Both the position numbers and the translations under genes were made by a program. 64,000 nt of DNA from Acidobacteriota bacterium (GTDB lineage: Bacteria; Acidobacteriota; Thermoanaerobaculia; Gp7-AA8): assembly GCA_003223645.1 (NCBI GenBank), contig QHVT01000011.1, forward strand, positions 124,001 to 188,000, written 5' to 3'. The stretch's first letter is position 1. Each line of letters begins with the position of its first letter. Shown here piece after piece: positions 41,694 to 51,099 of the stretch. The notes under the pieces were generated by a model. That model had not been told where the DNA came from. It saw nothing but the letters and a program-made list of their open reading frames with translations, and did not search any database.

Positions 41694-41751
41694 GGAGTGG
41701 TGCGCGCCTCCGGCGCGCCTTTGGGGGACGGCAGGCGCGCACCACTCCCGT
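41694..41751. repeat. GTGGTGCGCGCCTCCGGCGCGCC palindromic element
   Basis: The left block GAGTGGTGCGCGCCTCCGGC is mirrored by GGCAGGCGCGCACCACTCCC. Related left blocks lie inside the hydrolase gene (8756-8781) and the M56 gene (19730-19752). Confidence 0.75.
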
Positions 41752-41797
41752 TCCATTTTTCCAATCCGTGAGCGCGGCGCGCGCTTACATTGCGCGC

Positions 41798-42169
41798 ATG
41801 AAGATCACACCAGTTCTCATCGTTCCCTCCATCGAGCCGGTGCTGCCGCTGTGGGAGGCGCTCGGCTTCACACGCACCGCCGAGGTCCCGCACGGCGACC
41901 GCCTCGGCTTCGTCATCCTCGCCGGCAACGGCGTGGAAGTGATGTACCAGTCCGTCGACAGCGTGAAAGGCGACGAGCCGAAGGCGCTCGAAGGCCATGG
42001 CGCATCGGCGCTGTTCATCGAAGTCGACGACCTCGATGCCGTCGTGGCGAAGCTGCCGAAGGACACGAACGTGTTCGTCTCGCGTCGCACCACGCCTTAC
42101 GGCGCGACGGAGACGTTCATTCGCGATGCGGCGGGGAACACGATCGTGTTCGCACAGTTCGCGAAATGA
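41798..42169 (+). CDS. VOC-superfamily (glyoxalase/bleomycin-resistance-like) protein
   Basis: The product is 123 aa, one VOC module. ATG 41798 opens MKITPVLIVPSIEPVLPLWE, the standard beta-alpha lead-in of the fold, with EALGFTRTAEVP, LFIEVDDLDAVVAKL and a C-terminal ETFIRDAAGNTIVFAQF strand carrying the usual Glu and the D-x-x-GN turn. Metal ligands cannot be firmly assigned because the second His/Glu is unclear. It may bind a small hydrophobic ligand or act as a lyase or dioxygenase-like enzyme. It follows the AraC gene after a palindromic repeat. The next 170 nt contain no convincing gene. Confidence 0.8.
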   Translation: MKITPVLIVPSIEPVLPLWEALGFTRTAEVPHGDRLGFVILAGNGVEVMYQSVDSVKGDEPKALEGHGASALFIEVDDLDAVVAKLPKDTNVFVSRRTTPYGATETFIRDAAGNTIVFAQFAK

Positions 42170-42338
42170 AAACGGCGAGTCTCGCGACCCGCCATGATCT
42201 CGGAGACGAGCGCTTCGTTCGGGATTCGCTCGAACTGCTTCGCGCGACGGATCGGGGCATCGGCAGCATCGAGCTCGAACAGCACGTCGCCGCGTCCACC
42301 TGCGCCTCGTTCATCCGCGCGAAGTTGTACAAGTCGCC

Positions 42339-42806
42339 CTACTCCGCCGTTTCCTTCCCTCCCCGTGCCGTCTTCCGCCGCTTCGCGGTCTCCTGCCGGC
42401 TCAGCTTCGCGAAGTTCTTCAGGATCTCCGTTGCCAGGGTCGTGGTCCGCTTCGTGAGCACCTCCGGGTCGACGCCCTTCGCCGGCGGATTATCGAGCCA
42501 CTCCCTGACCGCGGTTTTCACCCCGTCCAGCGTCTCGTGCAGTGTTTGCATGTTGGCGTAGAACAGCTGCCACTCGAACGGCGGGAGGTCGATGTAGATC
42601 GGCTTCATCCGGACCTGTTCGAAGGTGAAGTCCTCCAGGTTCGGCAGGAACCCGATCACCTTCCGAAGGGTGTTCAGCGTGACGTTCCCGCCCCGCTCCA
42701 GGGTCGATAGCTGCCGGCGCTGCACCCCGCAGAGAGCCGAAAGTTGCGCCTGAGAAAGCCCAAGATCCTTACGTGCACGTCGGATTTCATCGTGTAATTC
42801 CAGCAT
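42339..42806 (-). CDS. XRE-family helix-turn-helix regulator
   Basis: The product is 155 aa from ATG 42806. The HTH is at residues about 5-55 (RRARKDLGLSQAQLSALCGV, QRRQLSTLERG). The remainder is helical and basic at the end (KLSRQETAKRRKTARGG). A minus-strand promoter with extended -10 places transcription start only a few bases before the ATG, so translation may be leaderless. It is divergent from a gene set containing the heptad-repeat protein and the TPR-kinase, separated by only 83 nt. It is the obvious candidate regulator of that island, in the manner of phage or antitoxin-like repressors (inference). Confidence 0.82.
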   Translation of the reverse strand: MLELHDEIRRARKDLGLSQAQLSALCGVQRRQLSTLERGGNVTLNTLRKVIGFLPNLEDFTFEQVRMKPIYIDLPPFEWQLFYANMQTLHETLDGVKTAVREWLDNPPAKGVDPEVLTKRTTTLATEILKNFAKLSRQETAKRRKTARGGKETAE

Positions 42807-42815
42807 GATGCGCCA

Positions 42816-42845
42816 AAAATAGCACAATTGTCGTTATCAGCGCAA
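42816..42845 (-). promoter_or_regulatory. Promoter of the XRE gene
   Basis: On the minus strand, TTGCGC (42845-42840), an 18-nt spacer and extended TGC-TATTTT (-10 at 42821-42816). The predicted start lies about 3 nt before ATG 42806. Confidence 0.5.
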
Positions 42846-42852
42846 ATTTTGC

Positions 42853-42881
42853 TTGACGCGCAAAGAGCGCGAACGTATTTT
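42853..42881 (+). promoter_or_regulatory. Promoter of the heptad-repeat gene
   Basis: TTGACG (42853-42858), a 17-nt spacer and TATTTT (42876-42881). The predicted start is next to ATG 42889, so the transcript is probably leaderless. GCGCAAA occurs twice here (42840 and 42861), possibly as operator half-sites for the divergent XRE protein. Confidence 0.6.
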
Positions 42882-42888
42882 AGTGCTT

Positions 42889-43252
42889 ATGAGCCAGTTG
42901 AGCACATCAGCGGCCGGTATTCGGTCGCATCAATGCGTCCATCGGTGTCATCGACGACACGATCGGTGTCATCGACGACACGATCGGTGTCATCGACGGG
43001 ACCATCGGTGTCATCGACGACACGATCGGTGTCATCGACGAGACGATCGGTGTCATCGATGGGACGATCGGTGTCATCGACGAGACGATCGGTGTCATCG
43101 ATGCGACGATCGGTGTCATCGATGGGTCGATCGATGCCGTCAACACCTTCATCGATCGCGTCGATGCGACCGGAATCCGGGTGCTCGTGGCCGCGCGCCG
43201 CCAGGGCCGCACAGTCCGCCCAACTCGTCCGAAGCATCAATCAAACCTTTGA
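42889..43252 (+). CDS. Heptad-repeat (putative coiled-coil) protein, needs one frameshift
   Basis: ATG 42889 sits at the predicted transcription start and gives MSQLSTSAA. The informative frame begins one base later and reads FGRINASIGVIDDT, then nine seven-residue units of the pattern I-G-V-I-D-x-T, then SIDAVNTFIDRVDATG and a basic tail (RRQGRTVRPTRPKHQSNL). The stop is at 43252. Loss of one G in GCGGCCGGTATT (about 42910-42919) would join the two. Differences between repeat units in this frame include silent changes (GAC/GAT, ACG/ACC), which supports it as the coding frame. Without the correction there is no in-frame ATG, GTG or TTG. About 120 aa; no family recognised. It is followed 12 nt later by the 173-aa gene. 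Confidence 0.5.
42941..43129. repeat. Nine tandem copies of a 21-bp unit
   Basis: The unit is ATCGGTGTCATCGACGACACG with variation at the sixth and seventh codons (GAC, GAG, GGG or GCG, then ACG, ACC or TCG). All three forward frames and one reverse frame stay open across it. Copy number could vary by slippage without changing the frame. Confidence 0.9.
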
Positions 43253-43264
43253 AAGGAAAGGACC

Positions 43265-43786
43265 ATGAAAGAGAAACAGTCATTGGAAGTCACCCCGTCT
43301 CCCCATACCGCGGAAGCGAAAGCGTTCATCGAGCAGATCCGTACCCTGCGCGCTGCGATCCCCCGGCTCAAGCCGGAGGGGCCGCGCGACGCGAAGGCCA
43401 TGGCCCCCCGTGCATCAGTCGACCAGGAATTCGTCGAAGCGGCCGGCGCCGCCATGCAGGCGTCCGAGCTGCTCGACGGCTCCTCGCCGACGACCGCGGA
43501 TGCCCTGCGCGACGCAACGGCATTCGCCCTGGCCTACCAAGCCGCGCTGACCGAGGGCAAAGCCTTCGTGCGCGCGCTGACCCACACGCTCCGCGCCGCC
43601 AAGGCCACGGCCGGAGGACATGCGCTCAACATCTACGCGTTGGCGCAGCGTCTGGTGAAAGAGGAGAACGGCGCCGAGCTTGTGCCGCACGTCGAAAACA
43701 TGCGGCGCAAGCTCAAGAACGGACGTCGGAAGGCGATTTCGGAACCCGCTCCCGACCCGTCCACCAAGACGGCGCCGAAACAGTAG
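43265..43786 (+). CDS. 173-aa helical protein of unknown function
   Basis: ATG 43265 is preceded by GAAAGGAAAG. The product starts MKEKQSLEVTPSPHTAEAKA, is strongly helical (VDQEFVEAAGAAMQASELLD, ALAYQAALTEGKAFVRALTH) and ends in a basic then Pro/Thr-rich tail (NMRRKLKNGRRKA, PAPDPSTKTAPKQ). There is no signal peptide, membrane segment or catalytic motif. It is presumably cotranscribed with the heptad protein 12 nt upstream. Its stop lies 139 nt before the TPR-kinase start, with a possible terminator hairpin between. It may be a structural or adaptor component of the island; no homologue comes to mind. Confidence 0.7.
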   Translation: MKEKQSLEVTPSPHTAEAKAFIEQIRTLRAAIPRLKPEGPRDAKAMAPRASVDQEFVEAAGAAMQASELLDGSSPTTADALRDATAFALAYQAALTEGKAFVRALTHTLRAAKATAGGHALNIYALAQRLVKEENGAELVPHVENMRRKLKNGRRKAISEPAPDPSTKTAPKQ

Positions 43787-43806
43787 TTTAGCAGGATAGA
43801 AGGAAA

Positions 43807-43831
43807 GGCGGGGAGTCCAATCCTCCCCGCC
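43807..43831 (+). terminator. Terminator- or attenuator-like hairpin
   Basis: A 9-bp stem GGCGGGGAG / CTCCCCGCC with a 7-nt loop follows the 173-aa gene. No T-run follows, so termination would be weak or factor-dependent. Confidence 0.4.
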
Positions 43832-43924
43832 GATTCGGGGCGTCGTGTGTCGCGCGGCTACCATGCGACATCGGCGCGTCACACCTCGGCGAGAACTAAG
43901 GGCCGAGTGTACTCTATCGTCGTG

Positions 43925-46900
43925 ATGCGAGTCGGGCAACCTCAGATTAGGACGTTTGTGGATGCGATACACCACTTGCGAAGACTCGACGTGTCGGTTC
44001 CGCCGGATCTGGAGCGTCGGGTTAGCGCGCTCCTCCGGCGACCAACGCTTGATGACTTCAGCGCAACAACAGGTCGCGAACTTGCGCAGATGTGGCTGAC
44101 GCTCTTGAATGCTCGCGGCGATGATGTACTTGCGTGGATCGTCGCGCTGCTATTATTCGAGACTTGCTTCGCCCCGACCGATCCCCGCTCGCGAGAAATT
44201 GACGCAGCACTTCAGGAGCAGACGACCCTTGGTGGGCGCGCGATGCGTGCCATAGGGACTCATTTCGAGATCAAGCGACGGCTGGCTGGGCGTTTGTACG
44301 ATTTCGGCAGGCGCGGGAAAATATCGGCGGCGAACCGAAGCATCCTGCAGACGGCCGTCGATCTGTTCGATGACCTCCTGGCAACGGATTACAACGCGGG
44401 CCGTCCGAATGTTCGCGTCAAATACGTCGGTATGCGCGGGGTCGCTCATTTGCTTCTCGCGCGCGGCGATGAAGACTCCACTCCGCGATACATGCTTGCC
44501 TGCGCTGACCTAGAGGAATCGCGCCACCTAGGCGATACGTCCGCGGAGCACGACCAATATCTGCTCGAGGCCTATTTGAAGAGGCTTGATGCAACCGGCG
44601 ACGTATCGATCCTTGATCGGGCCAATGAGATCGTACGTGACGCGCGCGCACGACACGCGACAGCGCGCGGCCTGCTTACACAGGAGGGTGAACTCCTGCT
44701 CCGCCGCGCGCTTCTGTTGCCGAAGGGCCCGGAAACCGCCGAAGAGCAACTGCGAGTGTTCGAAAGTGCGCTGCATTCGTTCGAAGCCGCGTTGGCGGCC
44801 CCGCCACATCAATCGTTCGCGGACGACTACATTCGCACGAAATGCGGAATGTCCCGTTTTCGCATCTACGTCGCCCGCGCAAAGTTGGGAAACCCAGATC
44901 CAGTTCTGCTCGACGAGGCAATCACCGACCTCGATCGATCTGGTGAAGATGGACTCGGCGACGGCGGACTCTCGCTGCCCTGGGCGCTCACTATACGGGC
45001 GCAGGTTCACGTCGCGGAGTCGAGATTCGACGCTGCCGTCGGCGATCTCGAGCGCGCCGCAGTGATGGCAAATGACCTCCCAGAAACTCCTGCGGTCAAA
45101 GCCCTCCGCAGCGTCGTGCGAACGCGAGTCGCAATTTCTCGCTTAGACAAGGCGGCCGCTGAAGGTGACGTTGATCGCATCATTGCGGCCGTCGATGAAA
45201 CTCTTGACTCAGTCACTCCTGATTTGAATGTTGTTGGTTCTGTCGCACACGCTGGACGCGCGCTGCTGAAGCTGGGGAGAGACGATACGCAGCTGATTTT
45301 GCGCATAGTCGAATTTGCAGATGCAGCAAGGCACCAGACATCAGCTGGCGCGATCCCCGTCGCGTATGCCTGTGCCAATGCCGCCGGCCTTCTTAACATT
45401 ATTGCGAAGGAACGCAGTGGCGACGAGTACCTCGTCCGTGCTCATACCCTCTTCTCAGAGGCGCTCACAATCGCACATCAGGCTCCGACGGAATGGTGGA
45501 TATTCGCCGGCGATGTAGCACTTAAGCTCGCGAAGAAGAAGCTTGCCGCGGACAATGATGGCGAGGCTATGCACTATTTCGAAGATGCAGCGCGTTGGCT
45601 CTCAGCCGCGATCGACTCAGCGACTCGAGAAGAAGACGAGAACTCGCCGTTCCGCTATCGCGAGGCATACAGCAAGCTCGGTGAAGCGTACGGGAGGCTC
45701 CACTCCATTACGTTTGACGACGAGTACGCCGAAGATGCGATCTCCGCAATGACCGAGTCCATCAGACTTGGCAACAATACCCCTCAAATCTATGGATTGC
45801 TAGCCGACGTGCACTACAGGAGAGGCCGGTCGCGAAGCGGCGTTGGCGATCTTCGAGAGGCGCTGCGTCTCAAATCATTGGCGAGGGAAGTTCCTACCGA
45901 TACCCCGGTTGTGAGCGGCAGCTGGCGAGAGAATTTGAGTCTTTCCGCTGGCATCGCGCTGCGCATTTTCAGAATCACGAGCGTAGCTGAGGATCTCGCC
46001 GCGGCAGTTTTGCTGGCGTGCAACGCGGCACGCGAGGATCCAACATGGCCGTGGCCGATCTTCCAGCTAGCAGATATGGCAACCGCAGCCAGAGGCACTA
46101 CGCTCCGGCACGCCCTTCAAGAAGGGGCAAATGATGAGTTCGCGCAGCTGGTTCTGGATGGTGCCGCCGATGAATTGGATCGACGCGCCTGCCGCTTGGC
46201 CATTCGCAATCCTTCCAATTTGGAACAGAAGATTCTCGGCGGCAGGCAGAAAGTGTATGTCCTTCGAGACTCGCATCGTCTCCTCAGTGAGTCATTCGTC
46301 TTCAAGCCAACGACTCAAGAGTCCGCGGAGCGCGAACTCGCCTCCGTCGCGGAGTTTCGTGAGTTCCTCGCGCAACGAGGTGCGCCCCGGACGTTTCGTC
46401 TCCCTACGCCGATCACGACGATTCCAAGCGACAGAGCGGGTACCGTCACATATGTCATGCGACGCAGCGAGGGTGTGCAACTCGGGACCTATGTCCTTCG
46501 CAGCATGAGATTAACCAATACTGCGCCAGCGGACGTCGTCGACGGTGCTGTCGCATTTCTGGCTCATTATCATGCGTGGAAGCTGCTGCGTTCGGCTCGG
46601 CGAGCCGGTCAGGGGGTCGACCGAGTTCTAGCGAGTATAGGACGCCTTTGGCGCTCGACATTCGATCCTGATACCGCGCGCATCACTGTTTCGCAACTGC
46701 GGGGATTGTTGCCGAGCGGCTTGCCATTGCTCGCGAAGAAAGATGCGCATCCAGAGAACTGGCTTGTAACGTCGCGTCGCGAAATCGTGATGCTCGACTT
46801 GGAAGCGACAGCACAATTGCCGCTACTGTTTGAGGTTGCTCAGTTTCTCGAGGATTATCCCTTCTTCGATTGCTCGGTCGGTGGTTGGAGTGCCCGATTA

Positions 46901-47263
46901 CGCGTCGTCGATCACTACCTCTCGGCTCTTTCTCGTCTAGCGCCGGGATTCGCGCTTCCAGCATTGTCTGTCTGCCGTGCGGCATACGAGAAGTACGCGC
47001 TCGTTCGGGCTGCGATTGGCATTGGTGAAACACGATCATCCGCGCCGCAGGCATCATCCGTCTCTTCCGTTCTGCGGGCCGTCACAGCGCGGCGCGATCA
47101 TTACCGAGCGCTTGCTCAGTATCTTGCCGTGGACGGCACCGATGCGTCGACGCGCGTCGTTGCAGCGTCCCTTTGCGAAGCGGTGACGAAGCGGGCCCAT
47201 ACCACATCGCCGGCGGTGCAAACGACAGCGCCGGCGGTGCCCGGTGATGATTGGCTCTGGTAG
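43925..47263 (+). CDS. Large TPR protein with C-terminal kinase-like (APH/choline-kinase-fold) domain
   Basis: The product is 1112 aa from ATG 43925; a GTG at 43847 could add 26. Residues about 1-760 are TPR-like helical repeats (VAHLLLARGDEDS, LSLPWALTIRAQVHVAESRF, RYREAYSKLGEAYGRL, IYGLLADVHYRRGRS). Residues about 765-1000 resemble a protein-kinase-like phosphotransferase: a VFK lysine (about 794) with ERELASVAEF as alpha-C, a hinge YVMRRSEGVQLG, a catalytic loop KKDAHPENWLV (Asp about 940, Asn about 945) and IVMLDLEAT as the metal-binding strand. The usual His of the HxD motif is Lys. Base composition is lower in GC than the neighbours, suggesting transfer. It converges on the SIR2-TPR gene with 56 nt between stops. 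Substrate is unknown. Confidence 0.7.
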   Translation: MRVGQPQIRTFVDAIHHLRRLDVSVPPDLERRVSALLRRPTLDDFSATTGRELAQMWLTLLNARGDDVLAWIVALLLFETCFAPTDPRSREIDAALQEQTTLGGRAMRAIGTHFEIKRRLAGRLYDFGRRGKISAANRSILQTAVDLFDDLLATDYNAGRPNVRVKYVGMRGVAHLLLARGDEDSTPRYMLACADLEESRHLGDTSAEHDQYLLEAYLKRLDATGDVSILDRANEIVRDARARHATARGLLTQEGELLLRRALLLPKGPETAEEQLRVFESALHSFEAALAAPPHQSFADDYIRTKCGMSRFRIYVARAKLGNPDPVLLDEAITDLDRSGEDGLGDGGLSLPWALTIRAQVHVAESRFDAAVGDLERAAVMANDLPETPAVKALRSVVRTRVAISRLDKAAAEGDVDRIIAAVDETLDSVTPDLNVVGSVAHAGRALLKLGRDDTQLILRIVEFADAARHQTSAGAIPVAYACANAAGLLNIIAKERSGDEYLVRAHTLFSEALTIAHQAPTEWWIFAGDVALKLAKKKLAADNDGEAMHYFEDAARWLSAAIDSATREEDENSPFRYREAYSKLGEAYGRLHSITFDDEYAEDAISAMTESIRLGNNTPQIYGLLADVHYRRGRSRSGVGDLREALRLKSLAREVPTDTPVVSGSWRENLSLSAGIALRIFRITSVAEDLAAAVLLACNAAREDPTWPWPIFQLADMATAARGTTLRHALQEGANDEFAQLVLDGAADELDRRACRLAIRNPSNLEQKILGGRQKVYVLRDSHRLLSESFVFKPTTQESAERELASVAEFREFLAQRGAPRTFRLPTPITTIPSDRAGTVTYVMRRSEGVQLGTYVLRSMRLTNTAPADVVDGAVAFLAHYHAWKLLRSARRAGQGVDRVLASIGRLWRSTFDPDTARITVSQLRGLLPSGLPLLAKKDAHPENWLVTSRREIVMLDLEATAQLPLLFEVAQFLEDYPFFDCSVGGWSARLRVVDHYLSALSRLAPGFALPALSVCRAAYEKYALVRAAIGIGETRSSAPQASSVSSVLRAVTARRDHYRALAQYLAVDGTDASTRVVAASLCEAVTKRAHTTSPAVQTTAPAVPGDDWLW

Positions 47264-47319
47264 TTCGTGAGAGCGTACCGCTTGAGCAGGCAACGATACC
47301 GACATCCAAAGCAATTCGT

Positions 47320-49098
47320 TCATGGTCGCAGCTCCAACGCCCTAAGCAGCCCTCTCGCCTGCGTGACCCCGCGCTGGTCGCCACACGCGACATGAGCCTC
47401 CAGCGCGCGCGTCGCATACTGCTCCGCATCCTCGAACTTTCCCGCCTTCAGCGCTACGTAGGCGAGGGCGACGTAGGACTGGGCGGCGCCGTGGTCGTCG
47501 CGGCCGCGGCCGAGGCGGAGCCGGAGGCTTTCCATGAACGCGCTCTCGGCGGAGGGGTAGTCCTCGCGCAGGAAGTGGAGCTTGCCGAGGTTGTGTAGCG
47601 ACTGGGCGATGCCGCGGGGGTCGCCGAGGTCGCGTTTGAGGGCGCAACTCTGTTCGAGTGCGGCGATGGCCGGCTTCCACTGTCTTTGGTTCATGTGGAC
47701 GATGCCGATGTTGTTGAGGCTCTTGGCGTAGCCGCGCAGATCGCCGGTGCGCTGTTCGTACTTCGCGACGCGGCGGTGTTCGCGCAGCGCGTCGGCACGG
47801 CGGTCGAGGTACTCGAGCGCGACGGCGCGATGACTGCGGATCTGCATGAGCAGCCATTCCGGGGAGTTGGACGGCTTGGCGGTTTTCAGGGCTTGGTCGT
47901 AAAAGCGGAGGGCGAGGCGATGCAGGCCACGGCGCCGGGCGATGACGCCGCTCTGGTCGAGCGCCAGCGCGCGGATGTCCGCCGATTCGTTTTTCGAGAT
48001 TGTTCTGGCCTTCCGGGCGACGGCAGCGGCGGCGCGGAGGTCGGTCCCGTATTTCTCGAGCACGACCGCGCGCGCGATGAGGATGCGCGACGATGGCCGT
48101 GATTTCGTGGCCTGGCGGAAGACCTGCGTCGCGAGCTCGAACGCACGCGCTTCCACGAGGGCGTACAGAAGCGCAACCGCCGCGGCTTCGCGGTCCGGAA
48201 GCCAGGGCTCGACGACTGATGCTGCGTCCGGAGACGCACGTCGCAGGCGGCCGAAGCTGCGCCGTGGGCGAAGAACGTCCTGCATGTCGCTCGTCTCGCC
48301 GATGAGGAGGTCGAGCGATCCAGGCCACGCACGAGCGCATTGGATCGCGGGTCGTGCATCGGATCGGCGACGCGCCGGGCCGGCGACGGGTCGAACGGCC
48401 GTACCCCGCTCGTGCACGACCCAGAGGCCGGGTGCCGTGCGCTGCAGGTTCAGCAGCGCCGGCAGGATGTCGAAGTCATCGCGGCCGGAGTAGCCGAGAA
48501 CCAGCAGCGGCCGGTTTTCGACGAGCGCCTGCAGAAGGCGTGTCTGCGTGATCGACAATCCGTGCCCGACCTGCCGGACCGCAAGGGCGACGGACTCGAG
48601 AGCGCCGCCGCCGATCGATCCGTGAATCTTGAGGAGAGTCGACTTCGCCGCGACTCCGTCCTCGACTGCCGTTCCCACGACGGTTCGATACCGCATGCCA
48701 AGGGCATCGCATGCTTGTTCGATGAGCGTGTCGAAGTTCGTCGTAATGACGCAGCAACCGGCGCCGAGGGCGGCGGCCAGAAGGCCGTGCCAGGCGTTCG
48801 GGCGGCCGCGGAGCACGTGTGGCAGCGGCCGGGCCGCGTCGATTCCGAGGTGCTCGAGAAGAACATCCGTGATGACCTCGGGGCGAAGGGACACGAGAGC
48901 TCTCCCGATGTTGCGCGCCAGTTTTGCGGGCAGCGCCAACGGCTCCAGAACCGGAGCGATCAAGCTGGCGACCAGTCCCGCGGCCAGAGGAAGACTGGAG
49001 GGCGGCGGCGCGGAGACTCCTGCGCCGACGAAGAATGTCGCCTCGCCGCGGCGGATGACGCCGCGCCAGTACGCCTCATCGATGGCGGTGGCGCGCAT
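47320..49098 (-). CDS. SIR2-domain protein fused to TPR repeats
   Basis: The product is 592 aa from ATG 49098; upstream in-frame sequence to 49398 lacks family character. Residues about 10-275 form a SIR2-like domain: GEATFFVGAGVSAP (NAD-binding GAGxS), VITTNFDTLIEQA (TNxD), LLKIHGSIGG (the catalytic-type His) and LLVLGYSGRDDFD. Residues about 300-592 are TPRs (SLNNIGIVHMNQRQWKPAIA, SLHNLGKLHFLREDYPSAES, YVALAYVALKAGKFEDAEQY). Many stand-alone bacterial SIR2-like proteins with repeat sensors are NAD-depleting effectors of anti-phage systems. Here such a role is an inference supported by the neighbouring TPR-kinase. Codon usage is close to that of the host, unlike the kinase gene. Confidence 0.82.
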   Translation of the reverse strand: MRATAIDEAYWRGVIRRGEATFFVGAGVSAPPPSSLPLAAGLVASLIAPVLEPLALPAKLARNIGRALVSLRPEVITDVLLEHLGIDAARPLPHVLRGRPNAWHGLLAAALGAGCCVITTNFDTLIEQACDALGMRYRTVVGTAVEDGVAAKSTLLKIHGSIGGGALESVALAVRQVGHGLSITQTRLLQALVENRPLLVLGYSGRDDFDILPALLNLQRTAPGLWVVHERGTAVRPVAGPARRRSDARPAIQCARAWPGSLDLLIGETSDMQDVLRPRRSFGRLRRASPDAASVVEPWLPDREAAAVALLYALVEARAFELATQVFRQATKSRPSSRILIARAVVLEKYGTDLRAAAAVARKARTISKNESADIRALALDQSGVIARRRGLHRLALRFYDQALKTAKPSNSPEWLLMQIRSHRAVALEYLDRRADALREHRRVAKYEQRTGDLRGYAKSLNNIGIVHMNQRQWKPAIAALEQSCALKRDLGDPRGIAQSLHNLGKLHFLREDYPSAESAFMESLRLRLGRGRDDHGAAQSYVALAYVALKAGKFEDAEQYATRALEAHVACGDQRGVTQARGLLRALELRP

Positions 49099-49296
49099 GA
49101 CGCGACGAATGATAGCGGCGGCGGATCTTGAAACGTCGGCCTCCCGGAGGCCGTGTCGCGCGCCAAGGTCGTGCCGAGGGCAGAGAACATCCAGGCGCGA
49201 AAGACGTCTCTGGACGCTGTTCTGGCTCGGTGCGCCGCTGCCGTTGCTCTTCAATGCGCCGTTCCTGCGCGGCATCGTCTGGCCGCTCGCGGGCCT

Positions 49297-49330
49297 GAAA
49301 TGAAAAGGGCGAGTCGCGAGACTCGCCCTT
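49297..49330 (-). terminator. Terminator of groEL
   Basis: An 11-bp perfect stem AAGGGCGAGTC / GACTCGCCCTT with a 4-nt loop (49305-49330). Read leftward it is followed by TTTCATTTC. It lies 22 nt after the groEL stop. Confidence 0.7.
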
Positions 49331-49351
49331 TCGAACTGCAACAACGAAGGG

Positions 49352-51091
<1,740 letters not shown>

Positions 51092-51099
51092 CGCCTGAA

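Noticed and set aside
42170-42338. Possible gene downstream of the XRE regulator (for example a HipA-like toxin)
   Set aside because: One reverse frame reads VLFELDAADAPIRRAKQFER plausibly, but it is short, has no start and matches no family I can name.
42941-43129. CRISPR array
   Set aside because: Units are contiguous 21-mers with no spacers and no cas genes nearby.
42887-43240. Reverse-strand ORF of acidic heptads (VDDTDR) across the 21-bp repeat
   Set aside because: It has no visible promoter, overlaps the forward promoter, and differences between units are not biased to its silent positions. Forward-strand signals are stronger.
42853-43791. Forward ORF of Cys/His/Arg repeats (HRCHRRHD) running on into the 173-aa gene
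   Set aside because: Composition is unlike a real zinc-binding or structural protein, and it overlaps the well-supported 173-aa gene in another frame. It shares its ATG with the heptad protein only because of the one-base break.
43807-43831. Riboswitch before the TPR-kinase
   Set aside because: Only a simple 9-bp hairpin is present; no conserved aptamer architecture was recognised.
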